From Synchiropus splendidus (lineage: Eukaryota > Chordata > Actinopteri > Syngnathiformes > Callionymidae), in contig NC_071336.1 of assembly GCF_027744825.2 (NCBI RefSeq), positions 24,646,501-24,710,500 of the forward strand: a DNA stretch of 64,000 bases, read 5' to 3'. The stretch's first letter is position 1, and every line of letters begins with the position of its first letter. Of this stretch, positions 23,395 through 34,760 are shown piece after piece. Made by a program: the position numbers and the translations under genes. Under the pieces are notes generated by a model, which was not told the DNA's origin, made no database searches, and saw only the letters and a program-made list of their open reading frames with translations.

Positions 23395-23460
23395 CCGCTC
23401 CATGTTTGTCAATATGCACCATGGGAGTGAGAACATGTGTCGGCCATACATGGCAGGTTT
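23395..23460. repeat. Family B right-end fragment (copy 3)
   Basis: Contains TGTCAATATGCACCATGGGAGTGAG followed by an ACATGTGTCGG-like end, matching the family's right terminal segment (TCAATATATTATGCCATGGGAGTGAGGAT). Confidence 0.4.
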
Positions 23461-23504
23461 CCCTTCTGATCAATGAAGATTTTCTATGACCCCAGCCGCT
23501 ACTG

Positions 23505-23702
23505 TTTCAACCCTGGTCACCATTGCCAGTTGTCTCCACCTATTCCATCCAATCTGCTCTCTTTTACTCACCTCCCTTCATTGATGGCCATTATTTTGGA
23601 TGATTGATCCCAAATACTTTCACCACTTCCACTGCCTCTATCTCCACTGTTCCTCTTGACACCCACTCATTCACACTCAGGTATTCCGATACTGCATTCG
23701 TA
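23505..23702 (-). mobile_element. LINE reverse-transcriptase fragment, RTE-like, minus strand
   Basis: On the minus strand one frame reads SEYLSVNEWVSRGTVEIEAV followed by EVVKVF, then after a frame change LGSIIQNNGHQ, a stop, and REVSKREQIGWNRWRQL. This is the order of the fish LINE C-terminal segment (TEYxCVNE..GTV..VxxVKV..F-KYLGS..QSNGE..EVKKRVQAGWNGWR). The frame change between KVF and LGS plus an in-frame stop show a dead copy. It sits beside a family B fragment. Confidence 0.7.
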
Positions 23703-23889
23703 ACATACCCAAAGAGCTTGGGTGTATGATGAGGGAGCAGAATGACTCATGTCACAATGTCTCTCACACAAGCAACACCTAGATGAGGTTTAGAGAATAT
23801 GCAGATTTTAAATACGAGTGAATGAGGTTGTTATAGAAAGAGAGAAATACTTCAATTTGTTTCCAAATGACATTCAGTTATAGCATAAA

Positions 23890-24190
23890 AAATACCGTGT
23901 GCTTATTATTTTTCAGCTGAATACATTTAAACTTATAAAAGCCATTTGCACCAACATCTAGAAGCACCACTGTTATTTACCATTGAACCTTATTAAATAA
24001 TGGAGAGCAAATCATATTTAGCAATATGAATCGCCTGCAAAAGCACGCAGTGGGAAAATAAATGTAATATTTGTTATTAAGCACTCAGGGCTTATGAATG
24101 ATATGTGTGCATGCTTATTATGAACTGCACCATTTGTAATAATCACACCCAGACAAAAGCACATTACTCATTAGGAAAGAGAACGGAGCC
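23890..24190. promoter_or_regulatory. Candidate conserved non-coding segment
   Basis: Non-repetitive and motif-rich: TTTACCATTGAACC, CATATTTAGCAATATG, TTATTAAGCACTC, TTTGTAATAATC, CATTACTCATTAGG. The texture is that of developmental regulatory DNA. No coding frame of note. The call is inference. Confidence 0.25.
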
Positions 24191-24387
24191 TCCTCGCTCC
24201 TGCATGGCTTGGATACACTGTTTATGCAGAGGAAAACTGGAATGTTTGTGGTTGACATTGAATTGTCCGTTGAATTCTGAGTTGAGAAGAGGGAGACTCA
24301 GTCGGAGACGTCCGGGAGCTGTCATCAACAGAATTACATTAAAGGTCAGTTGCTATTTTAAACTCCTCTTCTCCATATTTATGGCAC

Positions 24388-24487
24388 CGTGACTGAAACA
24401 CATACGTGTGCAACGTTTAAAACCAAAATTCCACTTTCCCAACGTCAATATATTATGCCATGGGAGTGAGGATGTGTTGGTTAATTA
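24388..24487. repeat. Family B right-end fragment (copy 4)
   Basis: Ends CCACTTTCCCAACGTCAATA then TATTATGCCATGGGAGTGAGGATGTGTTGG, the cleanest copy of the family's right terminal segment here. The left part is missing. Confidence 0.6.
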
Positions 24488-25170
24488 CATCCATGATCCT
24501 GGTTTTGCTCCTCTTCTCTTTCTATCTGGTGCCTCCTTCTCTACCACTCAGCACCATTTCTCCAAAAACAGCCTCACAAACCCCCCTCTATTGTTGCGTC
24601 TTGCATCAACTCCATTACTGAGTCATTACTAAAGTTTGAGTTCCAAAGTGTGTTGTTGATGAGTCTTGTCCAGACGAACGCCTTTTAATTTGTGGAGTGA
24701 AGAATCACACTGTAGCATCAGGAGCTGCCACTGCCTCTCTTCAGGGACATCACTTTTTCTTCTTGACGGATGCCCCACCAGCAGCACTAGAAAAGCAACT
24801 CCACTTTTAATGGCACTACAAGTTTTGGCCCATAAACATAAATCATTCAAGAGTACGGCGTAAGTCATCGCCTCAAGTACTCGAAGAAATAAATCACAAT
24901 GAATAATTTCTCCGATATCATACTCAAGGCAGTCTGTGAAGTATTCATTGTGTAGTAGTAGTTGTGAGGGCTGTTTTTATTGTCTGGGAAATTATGAAGA
25001 ATGCCGACGTTCATGCTTTCTGAATGTGTCAGTGAAATTTCATGAATGTTGAAAACATTAAAGTGGGCACTTCACGGAATTCCGATCAAGTCCAATACAA
25101 AATAGTCCAATGTCTGACAAACCATGTTGCAGTAGACATGTGAAAATAAACAACATTACCTGTCTCAAAT
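24488..25170. other. Single-copy stretch, no gene seen
   Basis: Opposing frames at 24629-24868 (minus) and 24666-24863 (plus) cover the same bases; neither has a known domain. Confidence 0.45.
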
Positions 25171-25172
25171 TA

Positions 25173-25684
25173 CCGTAAATTCTGGATTATAGAGCGCACC
25201 GGAATACTAGCTGCACTCATTAAATTTAAGAGGGAAAATAGATCTTATACATACATAAGCCACACCTGTCCATAAACCACGGGTGCAGTGTAGCTGTCTG
25301 CGCTGTAGAAGTTTTGAAAACAGGGTCCAACACCAAGACTAAATCATGAAACAAACTCTGCAATATTCTGAACCTGAATCATGAACTCAGATCTTTTATT
25401 TTCTTTTCTTTTTTTAATTTCTTTTTTTTTATCTCGCCCGCGTGTCCGAAGTTCCGACACCACAGCCGGTCTCAGCTGCTGCTTCTCGTCTGCGGTCCTC
25501 CAGCTCTGTGGAGCTGTGGATACTCAGCGAAAACAGTGCATTTTGAGCACTTTAAGGTCAATAAAACGGCTTTGATTTCATTGCTTTGATTTGACAAGGC
25601 GCAGTGTTTTGGCTGTATGACTCCTTAAGCCGCAGGATTCAGACTGCGAGACACAAGTAGCGGCTTATAGTACGGGAATTATGG
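25173..25684 (+). mobile_element. Family D MITE, complete (copy 2)
   Basis: The left end is CCGTAAATTCTGGATTATAG and the right end is TATAGTACGGGAATTATGG, imperfect inverses of each other, flanked by TA on both sides (25171-25172, 25685-25686). At 512 bp with no transposase it is a non-autonomous element, and the TA duplication points to the Tc1/mariner group. Internally it holds CATAAGCCACACC, GTCTCAGCTGCTGCTTCTCG and, near the right end, GTAGCGGCTTATAG. It shares these blocks with the truncated copy at 12310-12552. Confidence 0.75.
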
Positions 25685-25686
25685 TA

Positions 25687-27294
25687 GTTCTTGCATCCAG
25701 AAACTTTCCAGCTGTCACAACAGAATTGCCTGTCCTTTACCTCAGTCTTCGGCCTCCCAGATGACTTGGGTCAGACTCCGGGTCTCTACGGTTGAGCTTT
25801 TTCCATCAAGTCCTATTCAATTCCCAACACAGTAGTGAACACAGCATGACACCGTTGCTGACAATGCCGGAGTCAGCAGCTGCACTATTGGATGTTATCA
25901 TTTGGAGTGGTGACACTGACCTGGGGTTTGATAGATGGAAACAATTATTGAACACTCCTCCACCAGTGTCCTGGTGTAGGAGTTAGATTCCAGGAAGGTG
26001 ATTTGTACTTCATATAAACATGAGCAAACCACTTTTCTATCCGTGCTTTAAATTGCTTGGATTCCTACTGGTTTTAATAAGCCGGCGCATTGCTTCTTTA
26101 TGACATATAGCTGAGCCTCTCTCCTCTTATTTGCATTAAGGGCAGCAGTTTCCTGACAGCTCTTGTAATTACTTGAAGTCAGATTGTGACTGGCTTGTTT
26201 CGAATCTCAAAGTATTGACAGTACGGTGAGAAAATTCCCTGAAAAAAATGTAAAAAAGAAGACAATAAGGAGGTTGCCAACATGTAGTGAAGTGAAAGCT
26301 TTGCATTTGTCATCCGGTCAAGAGGAATAACTGACATCACAGATCACATTCATGGACTTCCTGAGGAGCGTCTGAGAATTATATCCCAGTATGGATTAGA
26401 CTAACATAAATCATGGTTGAGTTTGACTAGACAAGTGTTCTTATACTAAGAATAAATGACAACGTTGAGACTCCCTGTTCAGCCACTGGTCCAGAAGTTA
26501 ATCTGAACATTTAAGGTAGTGGGGAAGATGAACCCGACAGTCATGTATCCTGACCTGTACCCACCACGTTTGACCTTCAGTTACATGATCGCACATGACA
26601 GTCAATCCTCACTGAAATACAGAACAAAGACATACATGTTATAAATGATATATCTGATTCCATATACGCACGCAACAGTTCTCCTGAAATGGTGTTTAGA
26701 TTTTATCATTTCTACCTGTTGGTGCTGTCAGGTGCAACTTGGTGTTTGTTTCCAGCCTCAGGTTGATGCCCTTGTTTTATACATTCCCAGAGGGTGAATA
26801 ATAGTGGTGTCTGATCCCTTTGTACAAGACTTCAAAAGAGGACTTGCACCAGTACCCAGATCACTACATCATCTTGAATTTCCTGGCCAATTTACTTTGC
26901 CTCGTCTCATTATCTGACTCAGTCGATGACTTGTTTTGGACATACCTGGATTTCCACTGCTTTCATGTGCTTCCATGTGTAGATTTTGTTTTGTGAATTC
27001 AGCTCTTCCTGTTGTTGAACTGCCTGTTCTCAGTCTTGTTTACTGCCTCTGCATTCATTTATTGGACTTTGTTCTTGTCTTGGATCTATTTTGTTTCACG
27101 GCAATCTGGGTTTGGATTGTCCGTAGTGCTCCACCGAGCGATCTGCATGTTTTTTTACCCCCCCTTTCTATTTGTACATGAGTGTACAAATATGAATAAG
27201 CGAAACAAAAGACCCGCCCCCCTGCTGCAGCAACAGACATTAGCGAGCCAGCCAACCACAATCGTCATCATTTAGCATGTAGCATTATGGCTCT
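25687..27294. other. Mostly single-copy stretch with a candidate regulatory segment
   Basis: About 26030-26210 is motif-rich and non-repetitive: GGTTTTAATAAGCC, a reverse octamer ATTTGCAT at 26129-26136 running into TAAGG, and TTGTAATTACTTG. About 26880-27170 is T-rich with spaced TTTGGATT/TCTTGGAT words like the LTR-type repeats of fish, but too degraded to name. No gene supported. Confidence 0.35.
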
Positions 27295-27576
27295 GTCAAG
27301 GAAAATGAAACTGCATTTTGCAACATGTGCAACCACAAAGCCAGAGGAGCAGAGGCAAACCACCCAAAACCTTCAACGAATTTGACAAGATACTTGGCCT
27401 CAAAACACCACACCAAATTCGAGTGCTACCAAGAGGCTAACTGTGCGAAACCGAACCTCAGGCGAATATGATGCTAATGGTTGTCTGTTGTTTTGGACAA
27501 GCAGCTGTATCCTATTGTCGATTACCAGAGAGTTCAGCGACTAATACCTGAATGTCATGTTTGCCTAAGAAGTGAC
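27295..27576 (+). pseudogene. hAT transposase relic with BED zinc finger
   Basis: One plus-strand frame reads VKENETAFCNMCNHKA, and further on STNLTRYLASKHHTKFEC: a C-x2-C pair (codons at 27319 and 27328), then H residues (27406, 27409) and a C (27424), the BED zinc-finger layout of hAT and ZBED transposases. A TGA at 27469-27471 breaks it. In the same frame beyond (27493 on) it reads LDKQLYPIVDYQRVQRLIPE, matching the hAT segment after the finger (the PYSVVEDxGFRxLIxxLEP type). The catalytic and dimerisation domains are absent. Confidence 0.7.
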
Positions 27577-28285
27577 CCAGGTGCAGATGATATCAGGCTG
27601 ACAGAAGGCACAGACGATATAAAATTAATAAATTAATACAAAAACCACTAAGTATGAACGACGAAAACAGGAAATGAAGGCGCCGGAAGCAAAACATGAA
27701 CCGGGATATACACAGAGGGACCGGGGGAAAATCTGTAACAAAAAAGAGGTGAATCAATGTCAACCTTCAAAAAACTGGGAGAACACAAACACGCTCGGAT
27801 ACAAACTCACGAGGTCCAGATCAACTAAAAGCGCTACGTGGAGGAGAAACACTCAAACTGACACGAAGGGAAAAAAGATTTAGACAAACGTCAAATGAGA
27901 AGTGAGCTTAAAACACTCACACGCGGTCAAACTAACAAATTTAGGGAGACAGGAACAGAAGCGGAGCGAGGAGGAGAAAACCGAAACCAAGGAAGCGGCT
28001 GAACAGAAATTGAAGCGCGCACAAAAATCTAGAAAGCTCAGGAGCAACAACAAGGAAGATTAAGTCTTGGGAGGTTTACCAAATGACACAAAGTGACCAT
28101 CAAGCAGCCAGCAGCCTGGAGCTCGCCAGGTGATATCCACAGGAGAGTTGATGACGGGATGAGCTCCAGCTGCGCTGCCATTAAGCTGGATGGGACAAGG
28201 GAAAAGGAAACTACAGCAGGTTAACAAAATAAAAGCTCGCGGAAAAGATAAAGCATAAAGAGCATGGAGTGCAGAACATGACACT
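27577..28285 (-). repeat. Unclassified decayed interspersed repeat
   Basis: Left end TGACCCAGGTGCAGATGATA, right end GGAGTGCAGAACATGACAC. Read on the minus strand it runs from TGTCATGTTCTGCACTCC to CATCTGCACCTGGGTCA, with T-rich text between, the layout of a common class of fish LTR-like or non-autonomous repeats. No coding domain. It directly follows the hAT relic. A TGTCATGTT at 27553 mirrors the end at 28283 but may be chance. Confidence 0.35.
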
Positions 28286-30104
28286 GAACCCCCGAAGCTT
28301 ATTTGCTGGTCATGTTGTCAATAAAAAGAGTGTGTCAGGTTGTAAGGCAACATTTCGGTATTTATCAAGTGACGAGTGAAGTTTACATTGATCTCCCCCC
28401 CCCAAAAAAAGACAGAATAGATATTAATTATTAATTTAGTTTTATATTATTATTTGTTTTGCTTTTAAAAAATGAAACCTTTTTTAAGCAGTGTTGTTCA
28501 GTGCACTTGCAATTTAATAGGTTTGGGCAATTAATTTCCAAAACAGTGAGTTTTGTGTGTAATTTAGTTGAGAGGACTTTTTTTTTTCTATCTAATGACC
28601 AAATGAACCTGTGGTTAATGGCTAATTCGTGTCTTCAAGTGTTGCCCTTCTTCTGTATTTAATATAATGACGGAATCATCAACACTTTATTCAGTTTATT
28701 AGCTTCCTATTTCAACACAATCTGACTGATAAGTTTAGCACTTGCCAGAGGAAATAGGAAATGTCACGGCAGTGAAATCCGAGATGAAAATGAATATAAA
28801 GATTTGTGTCAGGAGGAAACGGATACAGGAAGATGCTCATAATGGTCCAAGAAACTGGCATTACAGAAGAGAAAAGGTGGTGGTTATGGAGAGGGTTGAA
28901 CGCTGGGCTGGAAGTTTCATGATATACTGTTGGACTTTATTATTTCTCCTGAAGCCACAGCAGTGCATCAGGATCTTTTTTACTTTCAGCAGCTCAGTAA
29001 AAGGTAATCCTGTCATAAACACACTTCCTGCTCAGGTTAACAGTTACCTGTAATGTCGTGTTCGAGCGTGACCCACTGACCTTCACTTACTCTCTGCTCT
29101 GGGTTCGTGGCTGACATTGGTTTACAGTCTCCAGAGAGGGCTGGGAGATAAAGGGCAGTAACGCTTGCTCGATGACCTCAAAATTGTTTTTGCTGTCTTC
29201 AGTTGGCCGGCATTCCAGCAATTGTTAATCGATGCGACCTCATTTAAGGACGTGCTGAACTGGAAAACATGAATTTTGTACGTGATTTTGTAGTGCGTCA
29301 CTGAAGGGAGAGATTGGCCTCATTAATGTGAAGCTCTCCGAGCTGCAGCTACCACATCACTCGATCAAACCAGTATGGATCAACATCCTTTAAAGATTTT
29401 TTTTGACTGCTTAAAAAAAAAAAAAAAATCATCCAATGGAGATGTGCAAGAACTAACACATTAAATTAACGTGGATGTACATGTTAACCTTTTCACTGGA
29501 GTGTTACATAAGTGATGCTGATCTCAATATGTCTTGGGTTCATTTCCTCTACTGTGAGAAACATCGGCACTGACAGAAAAGATGAGAACCATCTGTAACT
29601 CCTGCACTCATGAATCCACTGTACAGTCAAAACCGCAAGATGAGAGGACGGTTGGCATCGAAATGCATCTCTGACTGAAATATGAAATTAAATACAGACA
29701 AATCGAGGGAAATAAGAGGACTATGCAACTGGGTGGTCTTGTCTATCTGTCAGGAAAGAGCCTCAAATGTGTGTAAATTTGGTGATGTTTTAAAGTTTAA
29801 TCTGGATTTAGGAAGGTTTGAAGACTTTGTATTTCACTTTCAACCGCTCCTCTTCGGCCCTGCTCATTCAGGACTAGCTAGGAAATGCAAGACCTGACTT
29901 TAGAAATCACAACGCACAAGTAAATGACGAAAATAAATCTTACACAACATAAAAATCACTGTAATTTTAATGTATTCTTCACTGACCGCATGGTGATCCA
30001 GGTTCAATTCCCTCTCAAGGTACTTAATTTTTGCCTTGATCTAACACTTTTTTTCCTAAGACTTTAAATCACAATATATAATACATTCCAAAAATGTGTA
30101 CCAT
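28286..30104. other. Single-copy stretch, no gene seen
   Basis: Short C-run at 28397-28405 and A/T runs at 29397-29428. The frame at 28742-29053 has no recognisable domain. A B-box-like GGTTCAATTCC at 30001 lacks an A box or a tRNA fold. Confidence 0.45.
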
Positions 30105-30200
30105 ATTCCGCTTGGTCTTGGTCTGAGATGTGCTCTTGCCCCTCTTGGTCATGGTCTTGACTCAGTCTCACCCCCGCAGAGTCTTGGCTTGACTTGATCT
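30105..30200. repeat. 'CTTGGTCTTGGTC' word-rich old repeat
   Basis: Repeated words CTTGGTCTTGGTCTGAG, TCTTGGTCATGGTCTTGAC and GAGTCTTGGCTTGAC. The same words flank the element at 53712-54455 and, reversed, occur near 13700 and 14500. No unit length can be fixed. Confidence 0.35.
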
Positions 30201-31219
30201 CGGGCGAAGGGCTGTTGACCAGCAGCACTAACTTCTGACCTTTCCATCATCTTGGCATTTTTGGAAGAAAGCACAACTGAGATTGCGGAACAGATGCTGT
30301 GACGGATCACGACCTGAAGCACGACTTGTGAACTGAACTCTTGTTCTTGTCTGAACCGTTTCTTCTTGATCTAAACATCAACATTATTGTGAGTTCTTTC
30401 ACTGATAAATCCATTCATCCCAGATTCACTCCTCTGAGCAGAGTCCAACACTTGATCAATTATATGTCATTTCGATCACGACACTTCGACTATATTTTCC
30501 ATTTATTAAATATTCTGCTGCAATAACAGCAATCCTCCTGGAGCATTACAAATCAACACTTGAGTTTGATTGATATTTTCATTTGGTTACAGAAACAACA
30601 TTGTGTTTGCTGAGAAAACAGCTGGCCTGTGGTCTGACAGTGTGTCGCCCAGGAGACATTTTTATCTCAGGAACCCTCACAATGACCACAGTGAGGCCAG
30701 GGAAGCTGATGTCTGGATCACACTGATATCATGGCAAGGCAAAAGGGGAGTGTGTGGGGAAAACAGTGGGGATGGCAGACAAAATGCGGCACTAATGAGG
30801 AAGGCAGCAGTGTTTTCAAGCCAGTTCTTTGACAGGACCTTCAAGCTTTTCACCATCAGACAATCATGGCGCGGCCACAGAAATCACCAAGGTGGCAATA
30901 GAGACTGCATCCATATGGCCAAGGATCAAGAGGGGATGATCTGTGGAGACGTACAAAGGCTTAATAGACCTGGCTTGGTGGTTTTCACTGGACCCAAAAC
31001 ACCTGGGTCCCTTGAGTCACTTCACCTGGGTACAACATTGTAAACGGAGTGTATTTGAGGACATCTGCACAACAATAACAAGAGGGTTCGGGACTAAAAC
31101 ATATAGAATAAATTGCCATTTTATTGCCGGCTTTTCATTTCTAAATATGATATTCCTCTTCAAAGTGGTGTCAAGTTTAGAGGCCAAGAACTTCACCAAG
31201 ACCACCAGTTACATGTAGA
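30201..31219. other. Stretch with a 157-codon open frame of no recognised family
   Basis: The frame 30570-31043 (plus) is open for 157 codons, but the predicted peptide has no domain or composition bias and no similar frame nearby. At this GC content a few frames of this length are expected by chance in 64 kb. Confidence 0.4.
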
Positions 31220-31530
31220 AAGTAATAAGCAAGAGAATGGGGTACAGTACCGTGTGGTAAAGTACCATGTGAACCGTTGGTTTCAATGGGGACATTTGTA
31301 GGCCACATCAATGTGGAGACATGCATTTTTCTATCCCATCTTTCCCCCTGGCGGTTTCCGAAAAAATACACCTTAAAAACAGTGCAGTTTTTAGGCATCC
31401 ACAAGAATGTAGTACATATGCCCAGCCTGTAGTAGGCACTGTGATGCTGCAGCAACAAATGAAGAAGCCGACATGGTGTAGGGACCAAAAGTGAGTGCAG
31501 TAGGGTGATGACATCACTTCCGGCAGTCTC
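31220..31530. repeat. Possible decayed DNA-transposon relic
   Basis: Blocks such as GTGGAGACATGCATTTTTCT, CCCCCTGGCGGTTTCCG, AAAATACACCTTAAAA, ATATGCCCAGCCTGTAGTAGG and GATGACATCACTTCCGGC look like a fish hAT-type non-autonomous element as I remember such families. No second copy exists in the window to test this. Confidence 0.3.
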
Positions 31531-33029
31531 AATCAGATGTTTTGTTTTTTTTATTTCAATGAAACTTCAAATGAAGAAGTTGCTGTCTCTTTCTTCCGCA
31601 CACAAAACATTTATGTCTGCAAAACATGATGTAGTGTGGCGTTAGCCAAGGATATGTCTGTTCTACATCCTAGTCCGACGATGGGAGTAGCAAAGACACA
31701 ATCCAAGTCAATAGTTGATGCACATTTGTTGCTATACATGAATAAATGTATGTTCCATGGTGCAGAATAGTCCACTAAAATGTCAATTCAGATTTTTGCA
31801 CAATAGCTGATGACACAGCCCGTACATGTTAGCCAATCACGATGCAACTGTCGTCAGGTGACCAGGTAAAGCAAATGCTTGGCAAATTCTTTTGGAATAA
31901 TTTGGAATCCCCAATTTTATTACTCATTAAAAAGAAATAAAAACACATTATTTTAGTGGTCACATTTTTTCACCAATGGCTCTTGCAAATCTGAAGTTTG
32001 TGAGCTGTATTAACATGTCATAAAAAAAAAAAAATAATAAATAAAAAAAATGAGTGCAGAAAGAAATGGTAGGCAATTTTTTTTTGGCCAACCATTGACA
32101 AGGACGGGATTTCATTTGAGTAACATTCAATCGCAAATTGATAAGGACCTTGCTTCCCGATGAAGGCTGCACTGAAGGTTTGAGCAATGAGGTGAACGTG
32201 AACGCGTTGCGAGAGGCTCTTATCTCCATTGCTGGTGGTTGACCAGCATCTCTTTCTGTGCTGGTACTCTGATTGCTTTGTTTTTTTGCTTTTCCTGGCA
32301 GTACCAGAGATTCCTTACAGAATTTCTACTTTTGATCTGGCTCTTTTTGCCTGCCACTGCCTGTGCCTCCAGCCTACACTAGCCTGCGCTTCCGGTTTGG
32401 TATTGGGTTTGGTGCCGTCTGTTTGAAATACTTTTTGACCTATTTTCTGTTTCCCCTTCTTGTGATCAAAGACTTGAACTTATTGACTGAGGGAGAGACT
32501 CCGATTTCTGTGGTTCTCTGGTTCACCTCTTTTCGAACCCCTTACATGTGGGAGGTGATGGTCACATTTAATGGGCTGCATGGTGAAAGAACATCTGAGT
32601 AAAAAGATGGGAGAAATGCGCACCTCATAAAAACCCAATGGCCTGCTCACATCACGCTAATCTCACCAGAATATATGATCATCGCCAAGAATTGCTCCCA
32701 TTTCTATCAAAGAGCTAATCACTCTAATAGTCGTTTCCTCTGCTGGATTTAATCTCTGATTGCTTGTCCTTGGAGTTCATTCTGCCAAGCACCTCTCCTG
32801 GATGCTCATGAGGGCCTGCTAATGGCATTGGGTGCATTGAAAGACATTGAATCTTCATGCGCAGTGTTCTATTTGACTTCAATAGTCCTGCTCACATGTT
32901 TCCAGACAGTTCATTTAAGTTAGTTTGTTCATTTAATCTTTGTCGTAGCATACGACACACCTTCACAAAGACAAACCTTCCAGCTAAGGTTTTTGAAAGT
33001 TTTGGTTGCCGCTTGGACTAGTGCAACTC
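31531..33029. other. Single-copy stretch with a candidate regulatory segment
   Basis: About 32640-32860 is non-repetitive and motif-rich (CACGCTAATCTCACC, AAAGAGCTAATCACTC, GGATTTAATCTCTGATTGC, CTGCTAATGGCATTGG), a possible conserved non-coding element. 32240-32520 is T-rich and featureless. No gene. Confidence 0.35.
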
Positions 33030-33532
33030 CATGTGCTCGGCTTCTCTTCAGCGTCTGTGCGTTGTGTGTTGTTGGCCTCACAGCACTTCCTGTCACCTCC
33101 AGGATCCGGATTTTTATGTTTGGTTTTAAATCTCTTAATAGGGTGGCTCCATCTGACCTTTCTGAGCGGCTACATTTGCACTGTCAGCGAGACCCGTAAG
33201 GTCTTCCGCACCACTGCTCCTAAACTGTCCAAGGACCCAAATGGAAATGAAAAGACTTTCCTGAGGTTGGTCCACACATTCTTATTAAGTATTGGACCTC
33301 CATCGACACTTTAAATACATGTTGAAGAACCACCGTTTTGCCCTGAGTTTTTTACACCCATTTTTATTTTACTGCTTTGAATGCATCTTGGTTTCTCTTT
33401 CTATGTTTACATGGTTATAGTCATTGGCGTTTTATATGTATATAATAATCATGTTTTGTGCATTCGCTATTTGCTAATGTTGCTTGTGTTATACAAATAA
33501 ACGTGACATTGACCTTCAACTGACCTTGAAAG
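33030..33532 (+). mobile_element. L2/CR1-like LINE 3' end
   Basis: One frame reads VTSRIRIFMFGFKSLNRVAP followed by SDLSERLHLH, matching the LINE ORF2 C-terminal run (RI.FK.L..TYKALNGLAPxYLSxLL). After frame changes comes DLHRHFKYMLKNHRFALSF, matching SxDxFKxxLKTHLFxLAF. A 3' untranslated part then ends TTGTGTTATACAAATAAACG and TGACATTGACCTTCAACTGACC, the tail style of L2-like elements. It is 5'-truncated with several frame breaks. Confidence 0.65.
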
Positions 33533-34201
33533 TCAGTGTAGAACATTAACTTCATAATCCTGTGATGCAACAGTTCCATTTCTATTCAGCCTCTGGTTAA
33601 TTAGTAGAAGGATATTGCTGGTAAAAAAAAAAAAAAAAAATCCCTTTCATTGCTTCAAGTTGCCACATGGGCTGGTACCAGGTAGAGCACCATCAATTAT
33701 CGGCATTGTCAGATATTCTCTCTATATCAAAGGGGCATATTTAGGATTGCTTTCATTTGTGGGCAAACTCTGCATTTTTACCCTGGAGTCGGGGATGTAG
33801 AAAAAATGTGCAGATGAGTAGACAAGAGTGGACAACCAGAGGGAACAGTGATAAATGAGCTGACAAATGTTGTTTGTGTAAGATCATGATAGCCGTGAGA
33901 GAGCTATAATCCACACTGGTGAGTCGAGCCACAGGGTCCCTTTCACTGCGTTTGTGTGTGTGTGTAACAGGAGAGAAAGCTCAAAACAGAAATGGGACAG
34001 CTAATCCATATCTTCAGTCGCCTGGCAAAAAAGGCAATTCTTTCAGCATGTTGAAACAGATATCACACCTCCTAACGAAAGCAATTTTGATGAAATGTGT
34101 TTGAGGAAAGTCACAGGCGCCGTCCAAAACTATTTCCAGCTGCACCTGAATAATGTATTGTGAAAGAAAATAATGTAATTTATGGTTTGCAATCGTGGCA
34201 T
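33533..34201. other. Single-copy stretch, no gene seen
   Basis: A-run at 33623-33640 and a short (GT)n at about 33951-33965. No gene. Confidence 0.5.
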
Positions 34202-34375
<174 letters not shown>

Positions 34376-34571
34376 TTAAACTGTGTGTGCATGATCGGTG
34401 GGAACAAAAACCTGCACCACCTTTGAGGACCAGTTTACCCACCCCTGCTCTATGGCATTAATTCTGTCTGTCCAATGATCAGAGAAACAAAAGCCTCCGT
34501 AACACAGAATTTGCTTTCCATAGAACTGAAACTATCCACTGGTAGGCAATGGCAAGTTTTAAAAGTTGGAA

Positions 34572-34760
34572 CTAGTGATGACCAGATATCATTACAGTGC
34601 CCTGTATTTCAGAGATCATTTGTTGGTGTGCTAGGTTTAGAAATGATATGAGGTTTCATAGTTTTACAGCAGGTGGCCTCTGAAAATCAGGACACTGTTT
34701 CATGAAACCTCATCAACCCTTCAATACTGTGTCATAAAAACCTCTTCTAACCTTCACTAC
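34572..34760. mobile_element. Family A MITE (copy 3)
   Basis: Starts TAGTGATGACC and ends CTTCTAACCTTCACTA. In between are TTTAGAAATGATATGAGG, CAGGTGGCCTCTGAAAATCA and GGACACTGTTTCATGAAACC, a near full-length copy. Confidence 0.65.

Noticed and set aside
26880..27170. T-rich stretch resembling an LTR or a fish repeat tail
   Set aside because: Too degraded: no paired terminal repeat, no primer-binding site and no second copy in the window; the T-rich stretch at 32240-32520 is similar in texture only.
30001..30011. GGTTCAATTCC, a polymerase III B-box-like sequence
   Set aside because: No A box at the proper distance and no cloverleaf can be drawn; no tRNA gene or tRNA-derived SINE supported.
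30570..31043. 157-codon plus-strand open frame
   Set aside because: No recognisable domain and no splice context; within chance expectation.
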